Part shown: piece after piece, positions 1 through 9,874 of the stretch
How the letters are laid out: the number at the start of each line of letters is the position of its first letter
Numbering within the stretch: position 1 is the stretch's first letter
Assembly (NCBI GenBank): GCA_019055375.1
Contig: JAHQIW010004324.1
Coordinates: forward strand, 1-64,000
DNA from: Parelaphostrongylus tenuis
Taxonomy: Eukaryota > Nematoda > Chromadorea > Rhabditida > Metastrongylidae
Reading direction: 5' to 3'
Length of the DNA: 64,000 nt
The notes under the pieces: model-generated
Seen by the model: the letters and a program-made list of their open reading frames with translations, nothing else
Database searches by the model: none
What the model was told of the DNA's origin: nothing
Made by a program: the position numbers and the translations under genes

Positions 1-1860
1 TGATAAGATGTGAAAGTATCCTTCTTATTTGGTACGTTACCACTACTAATATGCAAACCTTAGTACTTCTAGCATTCTATTTGAATCGTTGTTTTAAACG
101 TTCCAATGATCTCCGAAAATCTCGCGTGTGGTTCCGACTGCTAACTGCCCGATTTCGTTTCTTTTTAATGAATTTCGTGAAATGCTGATCGAAGCAATTT
201 TCTTTCCAATACTAGAGATGATTTTTTGTTACCTACAATTCTCCAAAGTCAACAACGATATCGAAGAATACACCTTCAATATGTATTGCCTATTCTGTAG
301 CCAACTTTGATAATTGATCCATGTCAAAAAACATCAAGACTTCTGTGCGTGAGTGTATCCTGCTCATCTTTTCATACAATAGCCATAAATACTTCAGAAT
401 GAATTATATATACTCAAAAAAAACGATGCAGAACAGAAGTCACTCACATAGGTAGTGAAGAATAACATCCATCGAAGTAGGTGATTGATCAGGTCGCTCA
501 TGTAACGATGATACCTCAAAACCTCTTGCTGTTGCTCACACTACTTACATTTCGAGAGGTGAAAAATGGACAGGATGTAGGAAGCCTCTATTGCAATTCT
601 GTGGAAATCTCGACTCCTGAAGTGCAGTAGTGGTCGATCAATTGACACCACATGCATTGTGCTACATTATTTCTGCTAAACTAATCCTTGTACTGTAATT
701 TTCAATTCCTGTGTTGACTTGGTTGTTGTGTGGAGATAGGACGGTCAGAAATTTTAGATCTTTGTCGTAATATATGATTCAAACATACAAAATGATAGTA
801 AAGTGATTATTAAAACGATTTATTCATTTATTGCTATGAATGAAGGTTAATTGTACTAAATACAGGAAATGATGTAAATGTAGATATATAAGGTCAGAAT
901 ATGGATAAATGTAAATAAGATATTATGCTAGTGTTCTACAACAATGTGAATTATGCCCCTTCTTCAACACCTGGTTTTCCCTTAAGTACTGCGAAGACTT
1001 TGAGAATGCATTGACGCTGCTCTTACTCCGATGACCTCATTGAAAAGGTAATAACCTTATATATTACCTTATTATAATGGCGTAATTTCAACTTTACATT
1101 TCTTTTAAAGTTATTGGAAGACTCCAATCAAAAATATATATTCTGCAATATGTAGATTTTAGGGTTCTCGTAGGTAGGATTTTCAGTATGATCCGAACTA
1201 GATATTGATAGAACTCGCATTCATCATTTTGTGGAACACTTCTTCGAAAATAGTGCAGCTTCTTCACCTAATTTTTTGTTTTCAGTGATGTTGTAAATTC
1301 TATCATAAAAATATTCAGCAGTCAATGGTTTACAGAATCAATATCAGCTCACGAAAAATCACCTTTGTTCATACATTAGCCCTGTTCACCAATCTACCCT
1401 TGTTACTTTGATTGATCTATCGTACTATCGAAAAATAATTATACCTACTCTTTCATCTGACTATGAGTAGTTATTCCACTACTTGAGGAACGGATATTTA
1501 AAAACTGAGCTTGGTTTTGTGAAAAGCCATCCTAGCGCAGCTCACCGAAGTGGGTTGTACTCCGTACCTGTGAAGTAGCAAATTCGATGCCTGAACTTCA
1601 CAGCAAGCTATGTTGGCAGTTATACTCCAATGTTGAAATGTCAGACATACTCTTAGTGTTATAGATTACAAAATATCACTGAAGTGACCTTTCAACAGGT
1701 TTTTTTTCCAGGGAGAAGAACTCTTATGCCTCCTGACAACCCACTTTTCTAAAAGAAAAACATCATCTGTAAAAATAAATACATTCTATACTGTGATTGT
1801 GTATTTATGTCGCTCATCTTGTTGAGATGAGAGCTTGTTTTTTCACTTAAAATTCTTTTG
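1..1860. other. AT-rich stretch, no gene recognised
   Basis: Both strands carry frequent stops and AT-rich sequence. A 60-codon frame at 128-310 has no recognisable domain and unconvincing composition. I see no repeat here that recurs clearly elsewhere in the window. Confidence 0.5.
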
Positions 1861-1870
1861 ATCTTTACAG

Positions 1871-1998
1871 AAAAGACTGTTTTACAGCCGGGTTACTCAC
1901 ATCGACAAGTACACTATGTAGAAGTCGACTGGTTTCTTGCACCTGAGTCTTTCGTTTCGCTGAAAACCCTCCCATCGTCGTCAAAGAGTGGAGCATGA
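1871..1998 (+). other. orphan exon-like reading frame, unknown
   Basis: A frame opens after a TTTACAG acceptor-like site ending at 1870 and stays open for about 42 codons to a TGA at 1996. It has mixed, coding-like composition, including a V-E-V-D-W-F-L-A-P-E-S run. The same frame continues past three stops for another 30 codons, so this could be a decayed exon or the coding part of an old repeat. I do not recognise the family. It was judged by eye from one acceptor and the codon content. Confidence 0.25.
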
Positions 1999-2310
1999 TT
2001 CTGGGCGGCGGTATCTTCGTTGACTACTCACTGAATACCTCGTTGAACGTCTATTTGACGTGACTGGGCACGATGCAGCACAGCATTAACCGTAATTCAA
2101 AGTTTCTCTTTCTTTGGAGCTTGAGAAAATAAAGCAGACTCGTATTTCCTTAGTCAACCATTACTGAAAGCACACCTGTGATGACAGTGAATGCTGAGTG
2201 ATAACACGAGCAAAGGAAAGGTGCGCAATACTCATCAGTTTTCCTAAAAACTCCTGCAGCCCTTCGTTCAATAAAATTTGACTCTTCTTTGGTTTATGAA
2301 CTATATATAG

Positions 2311-2553
2311 CCATCAGAAAGCAGCGAAGTATATGTATTCGAACTGTCAAATGGAGAAGCACGCTCACGGAATGCAGGGGGCAGGCCAGGCTTGTGCTTT
2401 AATGAGGAACAACTCCACCGGCACGCAGATGATCACACTGAAATTATTTTGAGCGAGTGGCACTTGAAAGTGGTACAGGTTCGCCCTGTGGGCAATAAAC
2501 TAAAAGGAAGTACAACTCAGAAAATAAGTGGCATGTTCAGTGGCAATGATTGA
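2311..2553 (+). other. orphan exon-like open frame (about 80 codons), unknown
   Basis: An uninterrupted frame runs from just after a TAG at 2308 to a TGA at 2551. It lacks an early ATG, which is why it is easily missed. GC content is higher than the flanks. A CAG acceptor-like site lies at 2315-2317, and a possible CAG/GTTCGC donor lies inside the frame. The translation is rich in charged and polar residues with two His near the middle (L-H-R-H-A-D-D-H) and a W-H-L-K-V-V-Q end. No family was recognised. It lies 310 bp downstream of another exon-like frame on the same strand, so the two could be remnants of one gene. Confidence 0.3.
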
Positions 2554-2904
2554 TAAGTAATGCTCGTAGTGCTGTGTAAATGAATTCATAAGAAACAAAT
2601 GCGGAAACAACGATAGAATGACGTCTGGTCTATGATTCTATCTAATATTGAACTCCTGATCTACTCTAGTATTTCAAAGAAATATTGAAAGTTATTGATG
2701 ATTGCTGTTATCGCGTGCAGTATTCATCACTATTTTAGAATAACTATTGAATATTATGTAACTTTCAACCGATGTGATAGTTTTCTGTAGTATACATTAA
2801 AAATTCTAGAACTAAAAGATTCATGACATAATTTTCTTCGTACAAGTTATTAAAATTGACCGAATATCAAGTAGTGTTACTGCGTAACATGCTAGTGTTC
2901 TTTT

Positions 2905-3213
2905 TTACATTTGTTTTAATAAGCTTTTATATATTCCAGAAGCATATGAGAGTGTAGCATATATTGTTTTGCATTGCGGTAAAATAAGAAATCTAGAAAA
3001 CTTCTTGACAGCAAAAAAAAACCCTAATCGTATAATGAGAATCACGCTCCGCTTTGCAACAGATATGGAGATGGGCTGAGTGAATTTGGGTAAAATATCA
3101 TGTGCGAAACGCCGCATTTGCATTCTGACTGTTCGGAGAAATTCCAGTTCTTGGTCATTAGTAGTCACAAGAAAATAGAGGTGAAGCTCAATATAACTAG
3201 AGATTAGGAACAT
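2905..3213 (-). CDS. 102-codon ORF of uncertain status
   Basis: One ATG-to-stop frame of 102 codons. The N-terminal half is charged and coding-like (around F-L-R-T-V-R-M-Q-M-R-R); the C-terminal half is hydrophobic and low complexity. A GTAAGT lies just upstream of the ATG on the minus strand, so the true structure could differ. No domain was recognised. Chance is quite possible at this AT content. Confidence 0.2.
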   Translation of the reverse strand: MFLISSYIELHLYFLVTTNDQELEFLRTVRMQMRRFAHDILPKFTQPISISVAKRSVILIIRLGFFFAVKKFSRFLILPQCKTIYATLSYASGIYKSLLKQM

Positions 3214-3557
3214 TTATTCCGTAACTTACAATAAACACCACCAGTCACATGTATTGAGCAACTGACGAACACTTTAAAACATCAATAAATCTGCTTTATT
3301 AGTGTTTTGAAGTCGTCGATCGAAATTTTGTTCAGACAGTCGCAAGAGATCGATCACGCATCTCTAAGTATACGAATCACGCAAAGTATGGAAAAACAAT
3401 AATCATGCTAATCGCTCCCCACTTAACCTCTTTCTAATCAAATCGCATCACTCTTGTGGACTTGGGTAATGTATAAAAGACCAAAATAAATCACTTAGTC
3501 TAAATTCTTTCTATTTTGACTGCCATTTGCAGTGGTATGATCTTATAGTATACCCAA

Positions 3558-3776
3558 TATGTGGAGTACTGTGCAAAAACGTTTCTGTCAGCCGGGATTC
3601 GAACCCAAAAGATCGTCGACGGTTAGCTGCTGGCAGAGAACGCGTTATAGCGTCAACAAGAGTGGTGTGCGAAACGAGCGTCGGTGGTGCAACGGTTAGC
3701 AAACGCGCCCGTAAAGAGAGAGTTCTGGGTTCAAAACCCGTCTGACGCATACGTTTTTGCACAGTACTCCACATAC
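3558..3776. repeat. inverted dimer of a tRNA-derived repeat
   Basis: About 35-bp terminal inverted repeats (GTGGAGTACTGTGCAAAAAC at the left, its complement ending at 3775) flank two tRNA-like halves in opposite orientation. The right half (about 3682-3748, plus strand) has an A-box-like GGTGCAACGGTTAGC and a B-box GGTTCAAAACC. The left half shows GGGATTCGAACCC read backwards. Acceptor-stem-like GCGTC/GACGC ends are visible. The arrangement is a fold-back tRNA-SINE dimer rather than a working tRNA gene. Confidence 0.7.
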
Positions 3777-4429
3777 TAGGTAAATCACTTAACTTATCGC
3801 CTACACAAAGCAGCTCATTATTCGTAGAAGGACCACCAGGATTGTGATCTTGTGGAACGACATAAACGAATTACGTTCGCTGACATGTAGGATGTGGCAC
3901 AGCTGATGTTAAACGTTCGTAATCAAAAAATAGCCGCATTAAATTATCTTAGAGGCGAGAAGCAAACCAAGTTATAGAAAAAAGTTCAGCAAAGATTCAA
4001 AGTTTTGTACTAGTTTGAATTTCGGCGTAAAAAACGTAAATTAATAAACCATATTCAATAATTTTGCGTTTTTACCGGGCGTTGACAAGTACTGTTGTAG
4101 AAATAGCATGAAGTGATAAAAATCAATGGCCGTTTGATTTGTTCTTCAGGTTTGTTTCAAAAACAAAAAAGAGCAAAGTGACGAAAGCGATTGGCGATGA
4201 TGGCTTACTGAAGCATGTCCCAAGCCGTGCATTCAATTTCGTCAAGAACAGCATGAGGCACTCAAATGCATGTTTGGCCATCAGTTTATGAAGTTGAAAA
4301 TGTTAAAATCCTTACTCGAGGTTTGTACGCTAGGACCAACCTCGGGTATGGTTTTAAACATTCTTGAAAATTTACATTGGATGTTTATTGCGAGGTTTTA
4401 GAAACAGTCCATGCCTTGCATCATAACAG

Positions 4430-5095
4430 TATGTGACAAATCCTCAATACTGCTAATTTTGGCTTCTATATTTTTAACGAGCCGGTCACCAGAATTTCCA
4501 GCGATGCTCGCAAACTTTTTTACCTAATTTCGTTCCAAGAGCGTGTCAAAGCCGTTTAAGAGCATCTATGCTAGTGTAACGAGTAGCCGAAACTTTTTTC
4601 TTCTTATAGGCCAGACGGAGAAAACAACTGGATCGAGATTCGCCGATTCTGATGAACAAATGCTTTTGCCTCAAGAGCAAAAGCTCGTGACAGATGACAA
4701 TTGTTGTACGGGCAGAATGCGCAGAAGCCCAGTCTTGTTAAGACGTAAATCCACCGACACCAAAGTGTTGAATACTACAAAGCTCCATTACGCCCTGTAA
4801 AACTTGCTGCTGATAGCCGACACCGCTTATTATGCCGTCTCTCTTGATGACGAACAACCGTCTTCTTTCCAATCACGCAGATACCTGCCCAGACCATGAG
4901 AGAGATCGGAAAAATGATTGCTGCCTATGGTTTGCTCCACTGCGGGCTTCTGCTGACCTATCTTTAAAGTTGACCTCGATTCTGGCGATAATTGTAAATA
5001 TTTTTTCGTCTGTAAAAGCTCCTCAATCTCTTCAGTCTCTTTGCAGTGTTTCACGGCTCTGTAGACATTTGTTGATGTGAAACATTGAACTGACA
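4430..5095 (-). pseudogene. Tc1-like transposase relic
   Basis: Reading the minus strand with frame changes gives the hallmarks of a Tc1/mariner-superfamily transposase in the right order. A first catalytic block F-T-D-E-K-I-F-T lies at 5016-4994 (Asp codon at 5008-5010). A M-V-W-A-G-I block lies near 4900. A second catalytic block Q-D-W-A-S-A-H follows, its Asp codon at 4732-4734, with a TAA immediately in front. The third block near 4612-4650 reads N-L-D-P-V-V-F-S-V-W, where the family usually has P-D-L-N-P-L-D-Y, so the third acidic residue is gone. A C-terminal R-L-V-K-N-I-E stretch ends near 4440. At least two frameshifts and several stops make it non-functional. The N-terminal DNA-binding part and terminal repeats were not located. 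Confidence 0.7.
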
Positions 5096-5099
5096 TTAT

Positions 5100-5740
5100 C
5101 GATCGTTTTCATTCCCATTTAGTGCAATTCAACTGCTGCAACACGTTGATTTTTACGATACATAACGTGAGCATAACCAAAAATAGAGAAATGAACAGAA
5201 TAGATTTTAGAGCAAAATGAAGGTTAGGCTTCATAAAAATAATCATCATTAGTAAAAACTATTATATGAAAGCTATAATTAGCAAAGTGAAAAATTCCCA
5301 AAACTTTTTGTGCTCCTCTATTCGGGTTTTCGTGTAAACTCCTTTGCATTTTGAGGCTTTTGCTGATTCACTTGCAGCTGGTTCAAAGAAAGCAGTTACT
5401 CAACAATGTAGCGTCATGATCATGATTTGTAACCATTTGCTGGGCAAGGATTGAATGCCTTTCACTCAGTGCGAATAAGGCTGCAGATCAAAGAGGTCGG
5501 TGAAGTGACCTTTGAGCTAACTGAAATTTTCAACCTTTTCTTCTCACAGATGCTGCTTCAAGGAGTGGGAGATATGGCAGAGTGATAGAGCAATGTAAGA
5601 GGTATAGAGTTGATGTGGTATACGCATGATTTCATATATTCATATGTACTACACGTCGACATGAGTAAGCCCACCTCTTATGGTGGCCACTATGGCTACT
5701 TTCCTATCTCGGTTCCTTTCGTTCCTATGAGCGATGAATA
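5100..5740. other. no clear gene
   Basis: A 49-codon open frame without ATG runs from about 5433 to a TGA near 5586, next to pyrimidine-rich TTCTCACAG and CTGCAG sites. It may be an exon remnant but has no recognisable domain. Nothing else is supported. Confidence 0.3.
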
Positions 5741-5749
5741 TATCCTTTC

Positions 5750-6520
5750 ACTGTTATTTGAGCCAACATGTCATCTGGTCTGGTAAGGGCTCTTGTACAG
5801 CCCGAGACACGTGTTTCGTCCTTACAGACTCTCCAGCCAGGCAAAAACGCGTCGTCTGCCGATCTTTTTAGTCAGTTCTCTCGGAAGCCTTACACTCCTT
5901 ATATATAGTTGTCGACGACGTACGCTTTACACTCTATGTCAGGTGGAGCATTCACCTAACCAACTAGCAATCGAGTGCGAAACACTCTGTGTTTGGTATT
6001 GAATTTGAGCGTGGTCTTAATAAAGCACTCGAAGGAAAGGTATAGTATGACAAAAATACCAGCCAACTAGCAATCGAGTACGAAAACACTCTGTGTTAGA
6101 ACCAACTAGCAATCGGGTGCGAAAACACTCTGTGTTCGGTATTGAAATTTGAGCGTGGTCTTAATAAGCACTCGAAGGAAAGGTATAATATGACAAAAAT
6201 ACCAGCCAACTAGCAATCGAGTACGAAAACACTCTGTGTTAGGTGAATGCTCCACTTGACATAGAGTGTAAAGCGTACGTCGTCGACAACTATATATAAG
6301 GAGTGTAAGGCTCCCGAGAGAACTGACTATGAAAGATCGACAGACGACGGGTTTCTGCCCGGCTGATGAGTCTGTATGGACGAAACACGTGTCTCGGGCT
6401 GTACAAGAGCCCTTACGAGACCACATGACATGTTGGCTCAAATAATAATGAAAGGATCCATTGAATTTGAGCGTGGTCTTAATAAAGCACTCGAAGGAAA
6501 GGTACAAGCGATGAATATGC
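5750..6520. repeat. palindromic element with CACGTG cores and internal direct repeats
   Basis: The left arm (about 5765-5960) and right arm (about 6235-6435) are inverted copies: both encode the same 30-residue shadow frame on opposite strands. Each arm contains CACGTGTTTCG or its variant near its outer end, then a TATATATAG and a TACACTCTATGTC box. Between and beyond the arms lie direct repeats carrying AACTAGCAATCGAG, GAAAACACTCTGTG and a GAGCGTGGTCTTAATAA box. It belongs to the CACGTG-core family seen in several other places in the window. Confidence 0.75.
5957..6245 (+). repeat. tandem direct repeat, about 145-bp period
   Basis: A unit beginning CCAACTAGCAATCGAG and ending near ACAAAAATACCAG occurs at 5957-6065 and again at 6103-6207. 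The start of a third unit runs into the right palindromic arm. Copies differ at only a few positions, so the duplication is fairly recent. Confidence 0.8.
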
Positions 6521-8160
6521 TTTTTTCAATACGCATTTTTGCTTGAATAGGACGATGATTTGGCTGGGTGCGAAAATGGTTTCAGCATTGGGAAACATGT
6601 GCTTTAGTTGGCAGAGATGTCACCGATCTTTGTATAAGCTTTACCGTTTAAGTATGAAGTCCGCTAACGTAATATTCATTCTTGAGAAAGGATTTTTTTA
6701 TTATTCACATCCTATCTGTATGACCTAACACCACATATACTGTGCGGATTCCAAAACTTCCTTCACTTGAATCGCTTCCGCGCGTTCATCCTCCAAAGGG
6801 TCTTCAAATATTTTGCGAATTTATTGGGTCGCTGCTTGAGACTTTGATCTTCTCTATGAATAACTGGGACTGACAGGACTAGACGCATCTCCTAGTGATC
6901 CTGGAAATAGGCGAGCTGAGGCGTTTTCTGAAGTATTCACGTCTTGAGCGCAGGATTGTTGTAAGAGAATTCGAACTTGCTTATTACCATACTTCCTAAT
7001 TTCAGTTTTGTCTGATTGTATCAAATATCAAGACGTTTTAGCTCCATCGTAGCAGCGGATGTTCTTAGATATCTGAAAGTTGCGTAGAACACAAGTTCAC
7101 CACCTTTGAGTATCATTTACTGGGAGTGGGTGTGACGTAATTGAGAAGTCCACCTGATAGTAATTAAATGTGGTGGAACCGCCGAACTGGTAGAAAGCTA
7201 GTAGCATAATGGTGAATCTCCTTATTCGAAATATTTACTCAAGCGACCATATTGAAAGGTACTATCTAAGTTGTCTGGGGATTTTAGGAAGATATAAATA
7301 ATTATTCAAATAACCGACGTGAAGCACCTCGCTGGACTACGTGTCATTCGTTCGAAACGAATCCAGTCTTCGAATTCTGAGATAATATACATCGAAAACG
7401 AAGCACACGGATCAATCATATAATGAGAAGTCTGACAACGGATAATAAGGACACTTTGAAAGTGGACTGTAAAAGATGCTGCCTCTAGGAAAACTTCTCG
7501 AAAAGGTGCATAAATGAGATAGCTGTTACAGCCAAACTATGTATTGACAAAATGATGGATCTCGCCGACTTCAACTTTAACGAAGCAAAATTACTATCAT
7601 GGGCGGTGATCGCACGAGAACGATACGACTGAAGGATTTCGCGCTGTCCGTAGAGACGAGCCATCCAACTATCCAACTTAGACTGTGAAAAATCAAATCC
7701 CCTACTAGGCACACATAACTAACAAACGCATAAAAGGCAAAATTTAGCGTTATATTTACCGTGTTTGCACAGGAATCAAGAACATCCGCGCTCAAAACTT
7801 TGGAAGCCTTTTGGATACATAGTAAAGGCTCAGAAATGAACCGCAAAGAGGAGTGCCTCGTAATAACGCGTGACCTCGCACCATACTTCAGGCTAACCTT
7901 CCCGGTCTGAGCCAGGCACAGTCTCGCTTACGCACTGACTTTAAGTGGCACGTTTTCTTCTAAAGTAATGGATGGTTTTGCCTGAATGCTATGCGAATCA
8001 TTTTGACCTTTCAAGGCTCTTAAGACGGTGAACTTCGCCAAAACGTAAGCCCCACGATTGGTGTGCTAATTATGCTGCATTACTTCACTGTATTGCATTG
8101 CATCACTAGTACTCAATGAATACTACCTTCAACACTCGGTCTGATATACAGAAGACATCA
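6521..8160. other. no gene recognised
   Basis: Short frames (6543-6728 plus; 7485-7846 minus, two overlapping frames) show no domain, splice-site support or coding composition. I see no clear internal repeat. Confidence 0.4.
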
Positions 8161-8164
8161 GTGA

Positions 8165-8560
8165 TCAATTCCAACTATGCCGAGGTTAATGAATAGTCGG
8201 TTCAAAGGTTCACAGAGTCAACACGCTTATTTCCTTGTCTTCCAATTAATAGACATTCAGCATGCATGGTTTGATATCTTTGTCCATCTCAAGTTCATAG
8301 TTACTTTTCCTACTTTCCTTTGTTTAGTATTTATGTAAGTGATCGTTCTTATATCCATAATTCCTTAAATGTGAGCTGCCTCTACATATTCATCTAACTT
8401 CTCATTCACAAAGTAAAGTCGAATGCTGAATCACGGAGATCCTCACGCTAAGTTGTACAATTCGTAACAAGCTGATGTATGGAGTCAACGCTACAAATCT
8501 CACACAATAATCGAGTCTTTGTATATGATTTTAATCCGTACATGCATTAGTACCTTGGTG
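8165..8560 (+). repeat. dispersed repeat, related to 17780-18090
   Basis: Both places start with ATGCCGAGGTTAAT followed by AGTCGGTT, and both contain CGCTACAAAT near the far end. The middles have diverged strongly, so this is an old family. No coding content was recognised. Confidence 0.45.
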
Positions 8561-8886
8561 TTGTTAATTGTGTTATAGTTGTCAACATAAAGGTTTAACT
8601 ACCCAAGTTTGAGTTGTGAAGTTCACACATTTCTCCTTTAAGAGCAGTTTCCACTTCATCGCATTTCACTCCTTACACATTCACGGAGAATCTGGCTTTT
8701 CTACAAAGTATAAAAATCTTCCAGTGCTAAAGTACTTCAGGACTTAGTTCTCAATGAATTCTATCGATGCGTATGCTGCCCTTCTCGTACCAATCGAGCG
8801 ACTTCATTATCCATTGCAGTGTGGTGATCAACAGCTATAGCGATATCGCATCGTCTTGTCAAACCACTTTTGTAATGGGTGCGGCA

Positions 8887-9190
8887 AAGGGGCGCATATG
8901 GCGCAGTGGTTAGAGGTGCTCTGTCTCGCACACGAGATCAATGGTTCGATCTCAGGCTCATAGGCTCACCAAGCCATCCATCCCTTCGTAGTCGGTGTAG
9001 TGGTACCAGAGTGGTTTCAGACCTCTCTAGGAGGATAAGCAGTACTGACTAGGTTCAGCGGGAGGTCAACGCGAGTATTGTAAAGGCCAGATATGCATTC
9101 AATCACCTCAAACGAAGTCAAAAATTGAAGACGAATGCATGACGCATCCCTCAGGGATTGGTGAACTCCGAGAGCTTTATCCTTATTTTG
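8887..9190 (+). mobile_element. tRNA-derived SINE, copy 1
   Basis: It opens with an A-box-like TGGCGCAGTGGTTAGAGG and a B-box GGTTCGATCTC at normal tRNA spacing. A non-tRNA body follows (GTAGTCGGTGTAGTGGTACC, then ATATGCATTCAATCACCT). A second copy at 61445-61740 shares head, body and end, which defines it as a SINE with its own body rather than a tRNA gene. It would rely on an autonomous LINE; the RTE elements in this window are the obvious candidate, though no shared tail was shown. Confidence 0.75.
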
Positions 9191-9780
9191 ACACGTGGAA
9201 TTACTGAGCAGAAATACTATTGTGAAAACTGTATCAAAGCCATAGGGCAGAATCTATTTAGTTGACGATGTGGGTAAGTGCACAATGGAATTTGAGCCAT
9301 CAGACTGAAAGAAAGGATTCTCTTTGGCAAGGACGATAGGAATTCCATTGCCAATCTTTGTAGTAAGAGTTTCTGTAAGAGAACAAAACGCATTTCTGCT
9401 GTATCAAGTAGAGTACAAATGTGTTGTGACGGTCTGGGAACAATGATCTAACGATATATCTTTATGGTAATTAGTAGTCTATGCTGTGAACACAGTCCAA
9501 ATCCAGAGACTTTTTCGAATCGCTATGTCGATGAGTGGTTGAATGTGATTTTCCAGGGACTATCCAAGGTATCAGCGCTAGATAGTCCTGTTCTCTTCAC
9601 TATAATCACTCGCCCACCGACCGTTGTTGATCATCGGGAGGTACATCGCCTTGAAACTGAACTCCTTCCATCCGAAATGGTAGCGAGTCCTCTGATGGCA
9701 TGCATCTTTGTAAAATTCGCAATGCATTCGTGTATATTTTTTTCCTTCCTCTCGATAAATATTTGTCTGGATAATCAGGA

Positions 9781-9860
9781 GCCAAGGTAGGGGTGCAGTG
9801 GTTAGCACGCTCGCCGGAAAAGGTGAAGCGCGGGTTCAAACCCCAACCGAGTTTCAAAGT
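9781..9860 (+). repeat. tRNA-like SINE head
   Basis: A-box-like GGGTGCAGTGGTTAGCACGC, then CGGGTTCAAACCCC as B-box and T-arm. The acceptor ends do not pair well and it lies immediately upstream of the RTE 5' end, so I read it as a SINE fragment. Confidence 0.6.
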
Positions 9861-9874
9861 TTTATATTTCTCTC

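Noticed and set aside
3682..3748. Functional tRNA gene
   Set aside because: A- and B-boxes and partly pairing ends are present, but it is half of an inverted repeat dimer and its anticodon arm does not form cleanly; the same applies to the other tRNA-like heads.
5793..6507. Pair of ORFs with the same protein segment on opposite strands
   Set aside because: The shared segment comes from the palindromic arms of a repeat, not from duplicated genes.
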